Positions 8,816-19,300 of a stretch of DNA of 64,000 nucleotides are shown here, in pieces. The stretch is from Bacteroidota bacterium (GTDB lineage Bacteria > Bacteroidota > Bacteroidia > Chitinophagales > Saprospiraceae): positions 1 to 64,000 of the forward strand of contig PZPC01000019.1 in the NCBI GenBank assembly GCA_003045895.1, written 5' to 3'. The notes under the pieces are model-generated. The model was not told where the DNA came from. It searched no databases and was given only the letters and a program-made list of their open reading frames with translations. Position numbers and translations under genes: made by a program. Position 1 is the stretch's first letter. Every line of letters starts with the position of its first letter.

Positions 8816-10585
8816 TTAATTTTCCTGGGTGGTTAACGCCTGTTTTACCACGCCGCAAGTCATCATTTTTTCGCCAAAGTACGGATTTTTAATAGCAGCC
8901 TCGGTGGCCAACCAGTCGGCGCCATCGTCATCCAAAGCCATGGGGCAGTGCTGCTGATAGAGGGTAGGTCCCGTGGTACCGAAAGCAGCGACGCTGTGGA
9001 TCAGGGCATCCGAAAGAAACTGAAACTGTTGCCGCTGGATTTCGATATCAGTCGTTTTGGCCAGCATGTCCGTGTGCATTTGCAGGTGGCTGGCCTGTTC
9101 GGTCCAGTACGTCAGCGCTTCGCCCTGGAGGGCGCTGGCGTCTACCTTTCCCAGACCTGCCAGGAGTGTTTTTGCGGCCGTGCGGGCCGCGGCCGCATCC
9201 GTAGCGACGAGGCCATCTTTGAGGGTCAGGTAGGTGGTGGCCAGGTTCGCCAATTGTTTTTGGAAGGCCTGTGGCGTGGCCGACCGAAAATCGGGCACCG
9301 CGGTGGTAGCCGTGTCTTGGGCCTGTCCCCTCACCGTCACGTGGCGGTTCATCATGCTAGCCTGGTTGTTGAGTTGGGCGGCCGCATCGATCGCGAAATT
9401 GCCGTTGGTCACCACCGCCTCGCCGGGGCTTAGTCCGGCCTGCAGCAGGTAACTATCGCCCAGGCTTTCGCCCAATTCCACTTCCCGAAACTGAAAGGAC
9501 GGAACCGGGGCATCGGGTACCTGCACGTATACCACCGAGCGCGTGCCGGTCCAGAGCACCGCCGATTTGGGTACGGTGAGCTGGCTGGCACCCGTAGCGC
9601 GGTGGTGGGCCTGGCCGGTGACCCACATTTCGGGCTTGAGTACACCACCCACATTATCTACTTCCGTGCGGACGCGGGCCACGCGGGTGCGCGGATCAAT
9701 CAGCGGATCAATGAAGGCCACGCGGGTGCGGAAGGTCCGGTTGGGCAGTGCGGGGGTCGTGAATTCGATCGGATCACCCAGGGCAATATGAGCCAGGTCT
9801 TCCTCGTAGGCGTCGAAAAACACCCATACTTTGCGCAGGTTCAGGAGGTCGAAGAGGGGCTGCCCGCGTTGTACGTAGTCGCCAACCGCCACCTTGCGCT
9901 GGGTGACGACGCCCGTGGCATCGGCCAACAACACAAAAGACTCCCGTATTTTTCCCTGGGTCTCGATCTCGGCAATGGTTGCTGAACTGATCTTCAGGAA
10001 ACGCAACTTGTTGCGGGCAGCGTCCACCAGGGCGGGGTTGATGTTTTGGATCTTCAGGGCCTCGAGGAGTTCCTGCTGCGCACTGATCAATTCTGGCGAA
10101 TAGATACTGGCCAGCACCTGCCCCTCTTTTACCGCCTGGCCCGTAAAAGTGACAAAAAGTTGTTCAATGCGCCCGGAAACGTGGGCCACCTGCGCCGCCA
10201 CCAGGCGCTCGTCGGGCTGTACTTTGCCCGTCAGGCGCAAGGTTTTTCCGTTCCTACCGTCCACCTCACCGATGGTGGTCGTCTGAATACCTGCCAGCTG
10301 CACCGCTGCGGGAGACATTTGCAAAACCAGGGGGTCGCCATTGTTGCTGCTGACGTCAAGTGGAACAAGCTCCATGCCACAGATCGGGCAATCACCCGGT
10401 TCATTCTGCCGGATCTGGGGGTGCATGGAGCAAGTCCAGATGGTTTCAGCAGATTCGCTCAGCGCGCTTTCCCCGGCGGGTGAGTGCTCCCCTGCCGGTG
10501 CCTGGTTGAAGATCAAGTAACCCGTTGCCAGGCCCACGAGCAGGGCGGCGGCAAGGAGGCCAATGTTTTTTATGCTGTCATTCAT
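8816..10585 (-). CDS. CusB-like efflux RND periplasmic adaptor with metal-binding and DUF3347 domains
   Basis: Membrane-fusion protein bridging the inner-membrane pump and the TolC-like channel. Residues 1-26 are a membrane anchor. Residues 48-75 hold a heavy-metal-binding domain (TCSMHPQIRQ, C66-P-I-C69-G-M). Then come the lipoyl/barrel-sandwich and beta-barrel domains (GKVQPDERLVAAQVAHVSGR; YSPELISAQQELLEA hairpin; AVGDYVQRGQPLFDLLNL). Residues about 440-530 match DUF3347 (LATTYLTLKDGLVATDA), a helical domain often fused to Bacteroidota copper adaptors. Its start is four bases after the preceding gene's stop, so it is translationally close in the operon. Confidence 0.9.
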   Translation of the reverse strand: MNDSIKNIGLLAAALLVGLATGYLIFNQAPAGEHSPAGESALSESAETIWTCSMHPQIRQNEPGDCPICGMELVPLDVSSNNGDPLVLQMSPAAVQLAGIQTTTIGEVDGRNGKTLRLTGKVQPDERLVAAQVAHVSGRIEQLFVTFTGQAVKEGQVLASIYSPELISAQQELLEALKIQNINPALVDAARNKLRFLKISSATIAEIETQGKIRESFVLLADATGVVTQRKVAVGDYVQRGQPLFDLLNLRKVWVFFDAYEEDLAHIALGDPIEFTTPALPNRTFRTRVAFIDPLIDPRTRVARVRTEVDNVGGVLKPEMWVTGQAHHRATGASQLTVPKSAVLWTGTRSVVYVQVPDAPVPSFQFREVELGESLGDSYLLQAGLSPGEAVVTNGNFAIDAAAQLNNQASMMNRHVTVRGQAQDTATTAVPDFRSATPQAFQKQLANLATTYLTLKDGLVATDAAAARTAAKTLLAGLGKVDASALQGEALTYWTEQASHLQMHTDMLAKTTDIEIQRQQFQFLSDALIHSVAAFGTTGPTLYQQHCPMALDDDGADWLATEAAIKNPYFGEKMMTCGVVKQALTTQEN

Positions 10586-10589
10586 GTTT

Positions 10590-11822
10590 TTAAAATTTAG
10601 GGATCAATCGTTCTACCTTGCTTTTGGCCAGGTGGGTGGCCACGGTAGCGTGAAGTAAACGGATTTCGTAGGCCAGGCTTTCTTTTTCTAGGCGCAGCAA
10701 TTCGTCGAGGGATTGGCCACCGGTGCTGTAGGCGGTGGTCAGGATGTGGATAGCCGCCCGGGTGATGACCAGTTGTTCCGCTAAAAAGTCAACCTCCAAT
10801 TGCGCCGTAGCCAACTCCGCGTACGCCTGGGTCAGGAGGGTGGCCAGGTTGGATTCCACGGCGGCCGTCCGGTCCTGCAAGGCCGTGATACGGAGACGTT
10901 CTTCACGTTCCTTCGCCCGGTAGGGTTCCCGGTTGAGCGGTATTTTTATCGTCGCCCGTACTTGTAGGATATTCTTTCCATTGTCGGGCAGCTCCACCAT
11001 GTCGCGCTGATTCACCAGGATATAATCCACGCCTACGCCAAAGCTGGGCTTGCCGTTCAGTGTATTCAGGGCGATATTTTCCTGTGCAACGACCTGCTCT
11101 TGCGCCAGGCTCCGCACGAGGGGGTGGCTGCTTTGGATTTGGGCTAGCACAGCCGCGGCATCGTAGACCAGGACGGCTGGCACCAGGCTGTCGCTGATGA
11201 CCACGGGGGTGTCCAGTGGCCGGTACAGGAGGTTGTTGATGATGGCCGTTGGCGACACCTCGGCGGGCTCCAGTAGCGCCAGTTGTTGTTCCTGTTCGCG
11301 GCGGCTCAACTGCACCCGCAGTACATCGGCGGCATTGGCTTTGCCGCTTTCCACCCGTGCCAGAGCCAGCCGTTCCAGCCCGGCGAGCAGGGTGATGTTG
11401 CGCGCCAGCAAGCCCTTGCGCTGCCTGATCTCATAAAGCTGCAACCAGGCTCCCTGCAGTTCGTAGGCCAGGTCCAGTTGCCGAATGGCAATGCTTTCGT
11501 AGCGCACCTGTGCACGGGCATTTTCCAGGGTTTCCCGTCGTTCCAGGGTTCCCCGCCAGGGAAACATTTGGGTTGCACTGAACCGCGCTACCTGCGGCCC
11601 CAGGCGGGTCTCTACCGGCAGGGGAAAGGCGCCCAGACCCAGTTCCGGATCGGGCAACCGATTCACCTGGGGGGCTTTCTCCAGCGCTGCCAGATACTCG
11701 TGGTGCAGCGCCTGCAATTCGCGGTTCTGGGCGGGCAACTCCTCTAGCAGCGTCGCCCACGGTTGCGTCTGCCCGGCAGACAGGGTAAATGCGAAGACAA
11801 TAAGTAGGCTGATCTTTTTCAT
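10590..11822 (-). CDS. TolC-family outer membrane channel (CusC-like)
   Basis: Outer-membrane exit duct of the tripartite metal pump. The start is set at 11822 (MKKISLLIVFAFTLSAG, signal peptide), which leaves an 11-base gap after cusA; the upstream start at 11846 would overlap cusA. The 410 residues show two long alpha-helical hairpin repeats, with sequences such as ALEKAPQVNRLPDPELGLG and ATLLTQAYAELATAQLEVDFLAEQL. No lipobox, unlike E. coli CusC. Family confidence is high; metal specificity comes from the operon. Confidence 0.88.
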   Translation of the reverse strand: MKKISLLIVFAFTLSAGQTQPWATLLEELPAQNRELQALHHEYLAALEKAPQVNRLPDPELGLGAFPLPVETRLGPQVARFSATQMFPWRGTLERRETLENARAQVRYESIAIRQLDLAYELQGAWLQLYEIRQRKGLLARNITLLAGLERLALARVESGKANAADVLRVQLSRREQEQQLALLEPAEVSPTAIINNLLYRPLDTPVVISDSLVPAVLVYDAAAVLAQIQSSHPLVRSLAQEQVVAQENIALNTLNGKPSFGVGVDYILVNQRDMVELPDNGKNILQVRATIKIPLNREPYRAKEREERLRITALQDRTAAVESNLATLLTQAYAELATAQLEVDFLAEQLVITRAAIHILTTAYSTGGQSLDELLRLEKESLAYEIRLLHATVATHLAKSKVERLIPKF

Positions 11823-11833
11823 CGTTGTTTTGG

Positions 11834-14800
11834 TTATACGCCCCATGCTCTAAATTTTAGTTTCACCTCTTCCCACAGCGAAAAGAGCACTGGCACCGTA
11901 AACATGGTAATCACCTGCAGGGTCATCCCGCCGAAGGAAGGGATCGCCATGGGGAGCATGATGTCGGCGCCGCGTCCGGTGGCTGTCAGTACGGGGAGCA
12001 GGGCCAGGATGGTGGTTGCCGTGGTCATCATGGCGGGGCGCACGCGGCGCTGGCCACCAGCCACCACGGCCGTCCGGATTTCGGGTACCGTCGTCGGTTG
12101 TTGTTTGCGGAAGCTGTCCTGCAAAAAGGTAGCCACCAGTACCCCATCGTCGGTCGCAATCCCAAATAAGGCCAGGAAGCCCACCCACACCGCTACGCTC
12201 AGGTTGATCGGGTGTATCTGAAACAAATCCCGCAGGTTGGTTCCCAGGAAGGTGAAATCCAGGAACCAGTCGGTCGCGTAGAAGTCCAGCATGAGGAACC
12301 CACCCGCGAAGGCCACAAAAACACCGGTAAAGACCATCATCGCTACGATCACCGACCGAAACTGGAAGTACAGGATGAGAAAAATGAGGGCCAGTGCAAT
12401 AGGCACTACGATGCGCAACCGTTCACTGGAGCGCACTTGCTGTTCGTAGTTGCCGGCAAAACGGTAACTGATTCCGGCGGGTACGACGAGTTCGCCACGC
12501 GTGGTTTGTTCCGCCAGGTAACGTTGGGCCTTGTTCACCACTTCCACTTCCGAGTAGGCGGCCTCTTTGTCAAAGAGTACGTAACCGATCAGGAAGCCGT
12601 CTTCGCTCTTGATCGACTGGGCGCCTTGCTCGTAGCGGATGTCGACCAGCTCACCCAGCGGAATCTGCTGGCCACTGGCGGTGGGCAGGTAGATGCGTTC
12701 CAGGGCAGCGGGGTCGTTGCGCAGTTCCCGCGGGTAGCGGATGCGGATGCTGTACCGCTCGCGGCCCTCTACCGTTGTGGTCATGTTCATCCCCCCGATG
12801 GCGGCCTGGATGTACTGCTGCACCTGGGCAATGGTGAGACCGTGGCGGCTGATGGCTTCCCGGTTGATGTCCAGGAGCAGATACGGTTTGCCCACAATGC
12901 GATCGGCAAAGACCGTGGCGGCTTTGACACCTTCCACGTTTTTGAGCTCCCGCTCCAATTCCCGGCCAAAGGCTTCGATGGCGGCCAGGTCGGTGCCCGC
13001 CACTTTGATGCCCATGGGCGCCCGCATGCCTGTTTGCAGCATGATCAGCCGCGTTTCAATGGGTTGCAGGCGGGGTGCCGAGGTGACACCGGGCAGCTTG
13101 GTGGCCCGCACAATTTCGTCCCAGATGTCATCGGGGCTGCGAATGTGGTCGCGCCACTGCCGAAAGTAACGGCCGTCGTCGTCGGGGATGAGCTCGCCCT
13201 GCTCGTCGCGTTCGTAAGCGCCATCGGTATACCGAAAGCGCAGGCGGTGGCCGTCGGCGTCGGTCTTGTATTCCGATTTGTAAAGGATAATATTTTCGTA
13301 CATCGACAAGGGGGCGGGGTCCAGGGCGCTGTTCACCCGTCCTGCTTTGCCCACCACGTTTTCTACTTCGGGAATAGCCGTCACGGCCATATCCAGCAGG
13401 CGCAGATTCCGCGTGTTTTCTGCTACGCCAGCGTGTGGCATGGCCGTGGGCATGAGCAGGAAGGAGCCCTCGTTGAGGGCAGGCATGAATTCCTGCCCAA
13501 TGGTACCCAGCACTTGCCAGCCCTGGAAAACGATAAACCCGACGGCCAGTAGGAAGAGGATTTTAAAACGCAGCAAAAAACGCAGGATGTTTTCGTAAAA
13601 ATAGATGACGAGGTAGAAAAAAGTGAGCAAGGTACCCGCAATGATGACCACGAATAAGAAGTTGCTGAACTGGCTTTGGGTGACGCCCAACGGCATCCAC
13701 ACCCCCGCCAGGAGCCAGGCTACCACCAGGGCGTAGCCGATGTTGATGAGCCCGTCGGCGTACACCACCTGGCGACCCGAAGCGTAGGCCGTCAGTGCTT
13801 CCTTGAGCAAACCCGTCAGCCCCACCACGGCCAACACCAACCCCGGAATCCACTGCACCAGGCTGGCAATAAGGATGCCACCCACCACCGCCAGGCCATT
13901 GGCCAGGTAGGGCCGTTTTTTCTTGCGATTGGTAAAGGAAAACAACGTATGCGCCAGCGGCGGAATGAGCACCACCGCCACGAAAATCGCCGACAGCAAG
14001 GCAAAGGTTTTGGTGTAAGCCAGCGGCCGGAACAGCTTACCTTCGGCCGCTTCCATCGTAAAGACGGGCAAAAAGCTGATGACCGTGGTGGCTACCGCCG
14101 TGATTACCGCCGAGGCGACCTCGGTGGTAGCCTCGAAAATGCTGGTAAACAGACTTTCCTCAGGGGGGGCTTCCTTGAGGCGTTGAACCATGCTCTCGAT
14201 GAGCACAATACCCATGTCTACCATGGTGCCGATAGCGATGGCGATGCCCGACAGCGCCACAATATTGGCGTCGACGCCGAAATACTTCATCGCGATGAAA
14301 CACATCAGTACGGCCACCGGCAATGTTCCGGCCACCAGCAGCGAGGATTGCAGGTTGAGCAGCAGCAAGATTACCACGATGATAGTAATGAGGATCTCCA
14401 GCGTGAGGGCTTCCTCGAGGGTGCCGATGGTTTCGTGGATGAGCTGCGTGCGGTCGTAGAAGGGTACGATTTTGACCTGGGAGACGGTGCCGTCCGCCAG
14501 TGTTTTGCGGGGCAGGCCCGGTTCCAGTTCGGCAATTTTGGCTTTGACGTTGTCGATGACTTCCAGCGGATTGGCGCCGTAGCGCGCCACCACCACACCG
14601 CCCACCGCTTCGGCGCCAGCCTTGTCCAGCAGGCCTCGCCGCGTGGCCGGCCCCAGGCTGACGTGGGCCACGTCTTGCACCCGGATGGGCACGTTGTTGA
14701 CGGTCTTGATGACGCTTTTCTCCAGGTCGCCGATATTTTTGACGTAACCCAGCCCCCGTACAAAATACTCGGCCAGGTTGATTTCGATGGTCTGGGCGCC

Positions 14801-15505
14801 GATGTCGATATTGCTGCTCCGGACGGCCTGCATCACCTGCTCCAGGTTGATGTTGTTGGCTTTCATGGCGGCCGGATCAACGTCGATCTGGTATTCCTTG
14901 ACGAAGCCGCCAATGGAGGCAACCTCCGCCACGCCCGCTGCGGCCGTGAGCCCGTAGCGCACGTAGAAATCCTGGATACTGCGCAACTCCTGCGGGTCCC
15001 AGCCGCCGGTGGTCTGCCCGTCGGCATCCTGCCCTTCCAGGGTATACCAGTAGATCTGGCCCAGTGCCGTCGCGTCGGGGCCCAAAGCCGGCTGTACGTC
15101 GGGGGGCAGCGTATTGGCGGGCAAGGAGTTGAGTTTTTCCAGAATCCGGCTGCGGCTCCAATAAAACTCCACCTCCTCGTTGAAGATGAGGGAGATGCTG
15201 GAGAAGCCAAACATGGAATTGCTGCGCACACTTTTCACGCCGGGAATACCGAGCAGGGCCGTGGTGAGGGGGTAGGTGACCTGGTCTTCGATGTTCTGTG
15301 GCGACCGACCGGGCCACTGGGTGAAGACGATCTGTTGGTTTTCACCAATGTCGGGAATGGCATCCACGGCTACCGGGTCGCGGGGCAGGCCGGCGATACC
15401 AAAATCGAAGGGTGCCGTAGCCAGGCCCCAGCCGATGAACAGCAGGAGCAGCAGGTAGGCCACCAGTTTGTTTTCCAGAAAAAAACGAATAATTCCAGCC
15501 AGCAT
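11834..15505 (-). CDS. CusA/CzcA-family heavy-metal RND efflux pump
   Basis: Proton-driven inner-membrane pump of 1223 residues, longer than E. coli CusA (about 1047). The extra length includes an additional membrane stretch in the middle (about residues 525-640: RPYLANGLAVVGGILIASLV and following helices). Family signatures are clear: VAVDAIPDIGENQQIVFTQW near the N-terminus, the TM4 region LSGIAIAIGTMVDMGIVLIE with its acidic proton-relay residue, and the periplasmic MPTAMPHAG Met-rich site. The C-terminal helices have GIATDDGVLVATFLQ. Substrates of the family are Cu(I)/Ag(I) or Zn/Co/Cd; the Met-rich sites and operon partners favour Cu/Ag. Confidence 0.93.
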   Translation of the reverse strand: MLAGIIRFFLENKLVAYLLLLLFIGWGLATAPFDFGIAGLPRDPVAVDAIPDIGENQQIVFTQWPGRSPQNIEDQVTYPLTTALLGIPGVKSVRSNSMFGFSSISLIFNEEVEFYWSRSRILEKLNSLPANTLPPDVQPALGPDATALGQIYWYTLEGQDADGQTTGGWDPQELRSIQDFYVRYGLTAAAGVAEVASIGGFVKEYQIDVDPAAMKANNINLEQVMQAVRSSNIDIGAQTIEINLAEYFVRGLGYVKNIGDLEKSVIKTVNNVPIRVQDVAHVSLGPATRRGLLDKAGAEAVGGVVVARYGANPLEVIDNVKAKIAELEPGLPRKTLADGTVSQVKIVPFYDRTQLIHETIGTLEEALTLEILITIIVVILLLLNLQSSLLVAGTLPVAVLMCFIAMKYFGVDANIVALSGIAIAIGTMVDMGIVLIESMVQRLKEAPPEESLFTSIFEATTEVASAVITAVATTVISFLPVFTMEAAEGKLFRPLAYTKTFALLSAIFVAVVLIPPLAHTLFSFTNRKKKRPYLANGLAVVGGILIASLVQWIPGLVLAVVGLTGLLKEALTAYASGRQVVYADGLINIGYALVVAWLLAGVWMPLGVTQSQFSNFLFVVIIAGTLLTFFYLVIYFYENILRFLLRFKILFLLAVGFIVFQGWQVLGTIGQEFMPALNEGSFLLMPTAMPHAGVAENTRNLRLLDMAVTAIPEVENVVGKAGRVNSALDPAPLSMYENIILYKSEYKTDADGHRLRFRYTDGAYERDEQGELIPDDDGRYFRQWRDHIRSPDDIWDEIVRATKLPGVTSAPRLQPIETRLIMLQTGMRAPMGIKVAGTDLAAIEAFGRELERELKNVEGVKAATVFADRIVGKPYLLLDINREAISRHGLTIAQVQQYIQAAIGGMNMTTTVEGRERYSIRIRYPRELRNDPAALERIYLPTASGQQIPLGELVDIRYEQGAQSIKSEDGFLIGYVLFDKEAAYSEVEVVNKAQRYLAEQTTRGELVVPAGISYRFAGNYEQQVRSSERLRIVVPIALALIFLILYFQFRSVIVAMMVFTGVFVAFAGGFLMLDFYATDWFLDFTFLGTNLRDLFQIHPINLSVAVWVGFLALFGIATDDGVLVATFLQDSFRKQQPTTVPEIRTAVVAGGQRRVRPAMMTTATTILALLPVLTATGRGADIMLPMAIPSFGGMTLQVITMFTVPVLFSLWEEVKLKFRAWGV

Positions 15506-15595
15506 ATCTTTCTTGTTACGAAGGACAGCCGCAGCTTGTACGCACGTGCTTATCCCTCTGTTTGCAAAGCAAAATCAGCAAAAAGAAAGAAAAAT

Positions 15596-16042
15596 CTATA
15601 AGCGGAAAGATTGCACCCAGACGGGAATGTCGCGGGGTGGAAGCGGTGGTTTATAACGGTGGAAAGCTACTTCGTTGCTGGCCGCAGTGGGCGACCACCA
15701 ATTTACCAGAACGTAGGCCGTGAGCAAGAGCTGTTGGGGGGCAGAAAGTTGGGGCACAGGACTGATTTCCTTGTTCTGATCCAACTCCAGGAAGGCGGTT
15801 TTGTCTGTACAGCACTTCTTGCGCGCCAGGGTGGGTTCCGCCTGAGACGGGACCTGGTGGAACTGGCAACCTTTTGCGGGTACCGCCAGCTCGGAACAGC
15901 GCCGGGCTTTGCCAAAAAAGGCCACCGACTTCAATTGCCCGCCGCAGTAGTGCATGTCCATAGGAATACCTACTGAGGTGGTAAACATCAGTAAGGCTAA
16001 AAGAATAGCCCCGGGGCGATATTTTCGGTGCTGACCTGGCAT
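15596..16042 (-). CDS. HYC_CC_PP family protein, first gene of the metal-efflux operon
   Basis: About 148 residues from the start chosen at 16042 (MPGQHRKYRPGAILLALLMF), which has a signal peptide or anchor; an ATG at 16054 is also possible. The three name-giving signatures are visible: MHYCGG, KKCC and YKPPLPPRD. Members in Bacteroidota accompany CusA-type pumps and have unknown biochemical function; conserved Cys and His suggest metal binding. It precedes cusA by 90 bases in the same direction and is probably in the same transcript. A 12-bp perfect palindrome abuts its start. Confidence 0.8.
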   Translation of the reverse strand: MPGQHRKYRPGAILLALLMFTTSVGIPMDMHYCGGQLKSVAFFGKARRCSELAVPAKGCQFHQVPSQAEPTLARKKCCTDKTAFLELDQNKEISPVPQLSAPQQLLLTAYVLVNWWSPTAASNEVAFHRYKPPLPPRDIPVWVQSFRL

Positions 16043-16043
16043 T

Positions 16044-16065
16044 GTTGTTAACAACGCCGAAGATA
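16044..16065 (-). promoter_or_regulatory. Palindrome GTTGTTAACAAC and near-consensus -7 of the metal-efflux operon
   Basis: Positions 16044-16055 are a perfect 12-bp palindrome (GTTGTTAACAAC) directly upstream of the ATG at 16042. At 16058-16065 the minus strand reads TATCTTCG, one base off TAnnTTTG. A transcript from here would start about at the palindrome, so a repressor bound there could block initiation. Operator function is inference. Confidence 0.4.
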
Positions 16066-16205
16066 AGGAATTAGTTTGTTTTGCGTAACAGATCGGCTAC
16101 ACTTTATCCCCTCCAAAGTTGTCGTAGGCTGGATCTGACGACAAGATAGGCTGGCGTAGAATTTCTTTGTGCACAAAGCACAAAGCACCCGGCGGCCCCA
16201 AAAGG

Positions 16206-16246
16206 GCGTAGGCGTCCTTCCCCAAAAGCGGGAAAGACGCCTACGC
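16206..16246. repeat. 17-bp stem hairpin in intergenic DNA
   Basis: GCGTAGGCGTCCTTCCC (16206-16222) pairs with GGGAAAGACGCCTACGC (16230-16246) with one mismatch. It sits between the amylase stop and the metal-operon promoter region. No T-run follows. Confidence 0.55.
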
Positions 16247-16261
16247 TACTTGCCATCAGGC

Positions 16262-16291
16262 CGGCACTTAAGTATTATTGTCCCGCCACTT
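16262..16291. repeat. Collapsed remnant of the 127-bp inverted-repeat element
   Basis: The left tip (TAAGTATT) is joined directly to the right tip (ATTGTCCCGCCACTT, one mismatch) of the element found complete at 22.9 and 33.6 kb, and CGGCACTTA, a second right tip, precedes it. This looks like an internal deletion or two abutting tips. Confidence 0.5.
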
Positions 16292-16343
16292 TTACACGTT
16301 TCCACTTTTACACGTTTCCACTTTTACACCTTTCCCACCTCAT
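16288..16343. repeat. TTTTACACG/TTTTACACC low-complexity tract
   Basis: Three units of CCACTTTTACACGTTT type ending just before the amylase stop codon at 16345. Same orientation relative to the gene as the tracts after the M23 and clpB genes. Confidence 0.6.
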
Positions 16344-16344
16344 A

Positions 16345-19300
16345 TTACCACTTCAGCAACTCCTTGGTGACCGTCTGCGTGTCGCCAACCAGGCGCACGA
16401 GGTACATGCCGGCGGGCATACTGCCCAGTTGGAGGGTGTGTTGCTGGTTGGGAAAGCCATTGAGTTGCAGGCGTTCGCGGTGGAGGGGCCGGCCGGTCAG
16501 ATCGAGCACCTGCAATTGGTAGTCGCCCTCGAAGCCATCCAAAACAACCTGCACCGCGCCTTTGGCGGGGTTGGGGTAGAGCCGGAAGTCCAACCCTGCG
16601 TGCAGGGCGTCATCCGTACCCACCACCAGTTGGTTGCGGAGGAAAAAATCCTGGGAGGTGTGGATCAACCCATGCTCGATCGGCCCCGGGGTTCCGGTGC
16701 CTTTGATGCTGCCGTCGGCATTGCGGAATACGGCGGGTATCCAGTAGACGACGTCGCCGGTGTTGAGGCCGTAGTAGCTGCGGGGCGTCAGGGTAATCTG
16801 CCATTTGTTGGGTTGGCCGGGCACCTGGGTCATTTGGCCGACGCCGTCGTCCTGGCCCCAGTTGCCGGTTACGTTGTTCCAGCCCGTATTCCAGGGAGTA
16901 GTCGTGTCGGTAACATCTACACTCGAGTGGAAGTACACTTTGCTGGCGCCTACCAATTCGCGGTTGCCCCGCTGGGCGTTGAAGGTGATGGTGATCGGGT
17001 CGTCGATGGTGAAGGCGGCGGGTTCGATGGTGATAAAGGGATCGTCTGATTCTACGTTGAAATAAATGACGCTGTTGCGGAAGCCCAATCCGACGTTGGT
17101 ATTGTCTTCGTCGCGGAAGGTCATGCTCAGCTGTAGGGCTTCCTGGTCTTCGGTCAGGCCGTAGTAGGCGGCGGGGGTCAGGGTGATTTCCCAGATATCG
17201 TCGGACACTTCGGTCATTTGGCCGACACCGTCGTCGACGAGATTGCCCACTACGTTGACGAGGTCATTGCTGGCGGGATCGAGCACGACACCCGAGTGGA
17301 TGTAGACCTTTGCCGCCCCGACGAGCCCGGCCGTTTCGCCAGGAAAGGCTTTGGTGGCATCGAAGCGGATGGTGATTTCCTGGTTCTGGGTGAATGGGTA
17401 GGGGGTGATGGTCACGGGGTTGCTGTAGGTGGCTACCACGTTGGGCAGCCCGTCCGACAGGCGGGTGGTGGTGTAGATGTGCCATTCGCCCGCTTCCAGG
17501 TTCCGGTTGGCGGTGGTGGAAGTGACGTCGATGGTTTCGCCCGAGAAGTAATCGTACCAGGTACCCGTCTGGGTGAATGCCGGATTGATGGCGCTGGCCG
17601 TCAGGCCGAAGTTGCCGATCAGCACCAGGTCCGTGTCGCTCATGTCGTAGCTCAGGCGGCGGGTTTCACCGGTAAACTTATGGTTGGTGGTGGCGCTGGC
17701 CAGGTTGGCGGGGCCCATTGCCCGGCGCACGTCCAGGATACCCTGGTAGGCATCGTAGATGTAGCGGCGCAGCGGGTCTTCGTAGTAGCCCAGCCCGTCG
17801 GGGCCCCAGGGCAGCGGCTTGTTGCCTACCCGTCCATTGAAGTTGATGTCGATGTTGTAGCCCAGCTCGTCGAACTGCCAGATCATCTTCGGACCCGGAG
17901 ACAGAAAGGCAAAAGCGGCGGCCAGTTTCAGGCGCTCGTAAGCGATGAGGGGGTCGCGGCCGTCGTAGTTGGCGTTGGCCAGGCTCTCATTGAGGGCGTG
18001 CCAGGCGATGCGTTGTTCGTCGTGGCTGTCGAAGAACTGGACGTGGGTCGTTGTATTTAAATTTTGGAAACTACCGGTATTGGTACCCGTCACGGCCGGC
18101 ACGAAGTCGTAGCTGCGGTTGGCCCACATTTTCATGCCGTAGTTGCCGAGGATCTGTTCCTCTGCCTGGGGGCTCCAGTGCTCGAGGATGATGTAGGCGT
18201 CGGGGTCGACGTCCCAGAGTGCATCGGCCATGCGTTCGAGGATATTGATGCGCGACTGGTCGAAGCCATCCACACTGCCATTGGGGGCGTAGTTGGTGAA
18301 GCCCTTGGTGAAGTCGAAGCGGTAGCCATCGATGTGGAATTCCTCGATCCAGTAGGCGTTCAGGCGGTCGAGGAAAGCCTGGGTGTAGCCCGACTCGTGG
18401 TTCCAGTCGTAGCCCCACTGGTACTGCCCCACGTGGTCGCGGTTGAACCAGGGGTTGTTGGCGGCGGGTTTGTTGGCAGCCTGGTCAAAGTACAACTTCA
18501 CCATGGGGTTGGTGCCGTAGGCGTGGTTCATGACGATGTCCATGATGACGGCCAGCCCTTCCTGGTGGGCGGCCTCAATGAGGCGCTTGACCTCTTCTTT
18601 GGGGCCGTAATATTTGTCGGTTGCGAAAAAGTAGTTGGGGTTGTAGCCCCAGGATTCGTTGCCTTCGAATTCGTTGAAGGGCATGATCTCGATGGCGTCG
18701 ACGCCGAGGTTGCGGAGGTAGGCCAGGGTATCGCGCAAGCCCTTGTAGGTGTGGTCGCCGATGAAGTCGCGGATGAGCAATTCGTAGATGACGGCGTGGT
18801 TGATGTCGGGGCGTTGCCAGGCGTTTTCGCTGGCCGCCCAGGTGTAGGGTGTTTGTCCGGTCTGCAGCACGGTAGCCACTCCAAACTCGGGATGGTCGTA
18901 GGCCGGGAGCCCGCCGGGATAGGTAGCCGCATCGATGAAGGAGTCGTTCCAGGGGTCGGCAACCTGGTCGGCGTAGGGGTCACCAATTTTGATGGTTCCA
19001 TCCACCCAGTACTGGAAGACGTAGGGTTGGCCGGGGATGAGGCCGGTGAGTTCCAGCCAGAAGAACTGGCCGTCGGGGGTCTTCCTCATCTGGTAGGCAG
19101 CCTGGGTGGTCCAGCTGTTGAAGTCGCCCGCCACGTAGGCAATGGATTTACCAGGCGCCTGCAGCACCAGGGTGGCGCGGGTAGGGTCGGCGGCGTTGTA
19201 GTTGATGCCGGCCTGCACGCCAGCGGGCAGTGGCTGGATGACGGACGTCGGCAAAATGACGATGCTGTGCTGGCGGACAATCTCCAGGTCTTCGCCGTTG

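Noticed and set aside
13676-15601. Long open frame (641 codons) on the + strand opposite the CusA-like pump gene
   Set aside because: It lacks any protein motif, is rich in His/Gly/Gln typical of antisense frames in GC-rich genes, and lies fully opposite a clear RND pump.
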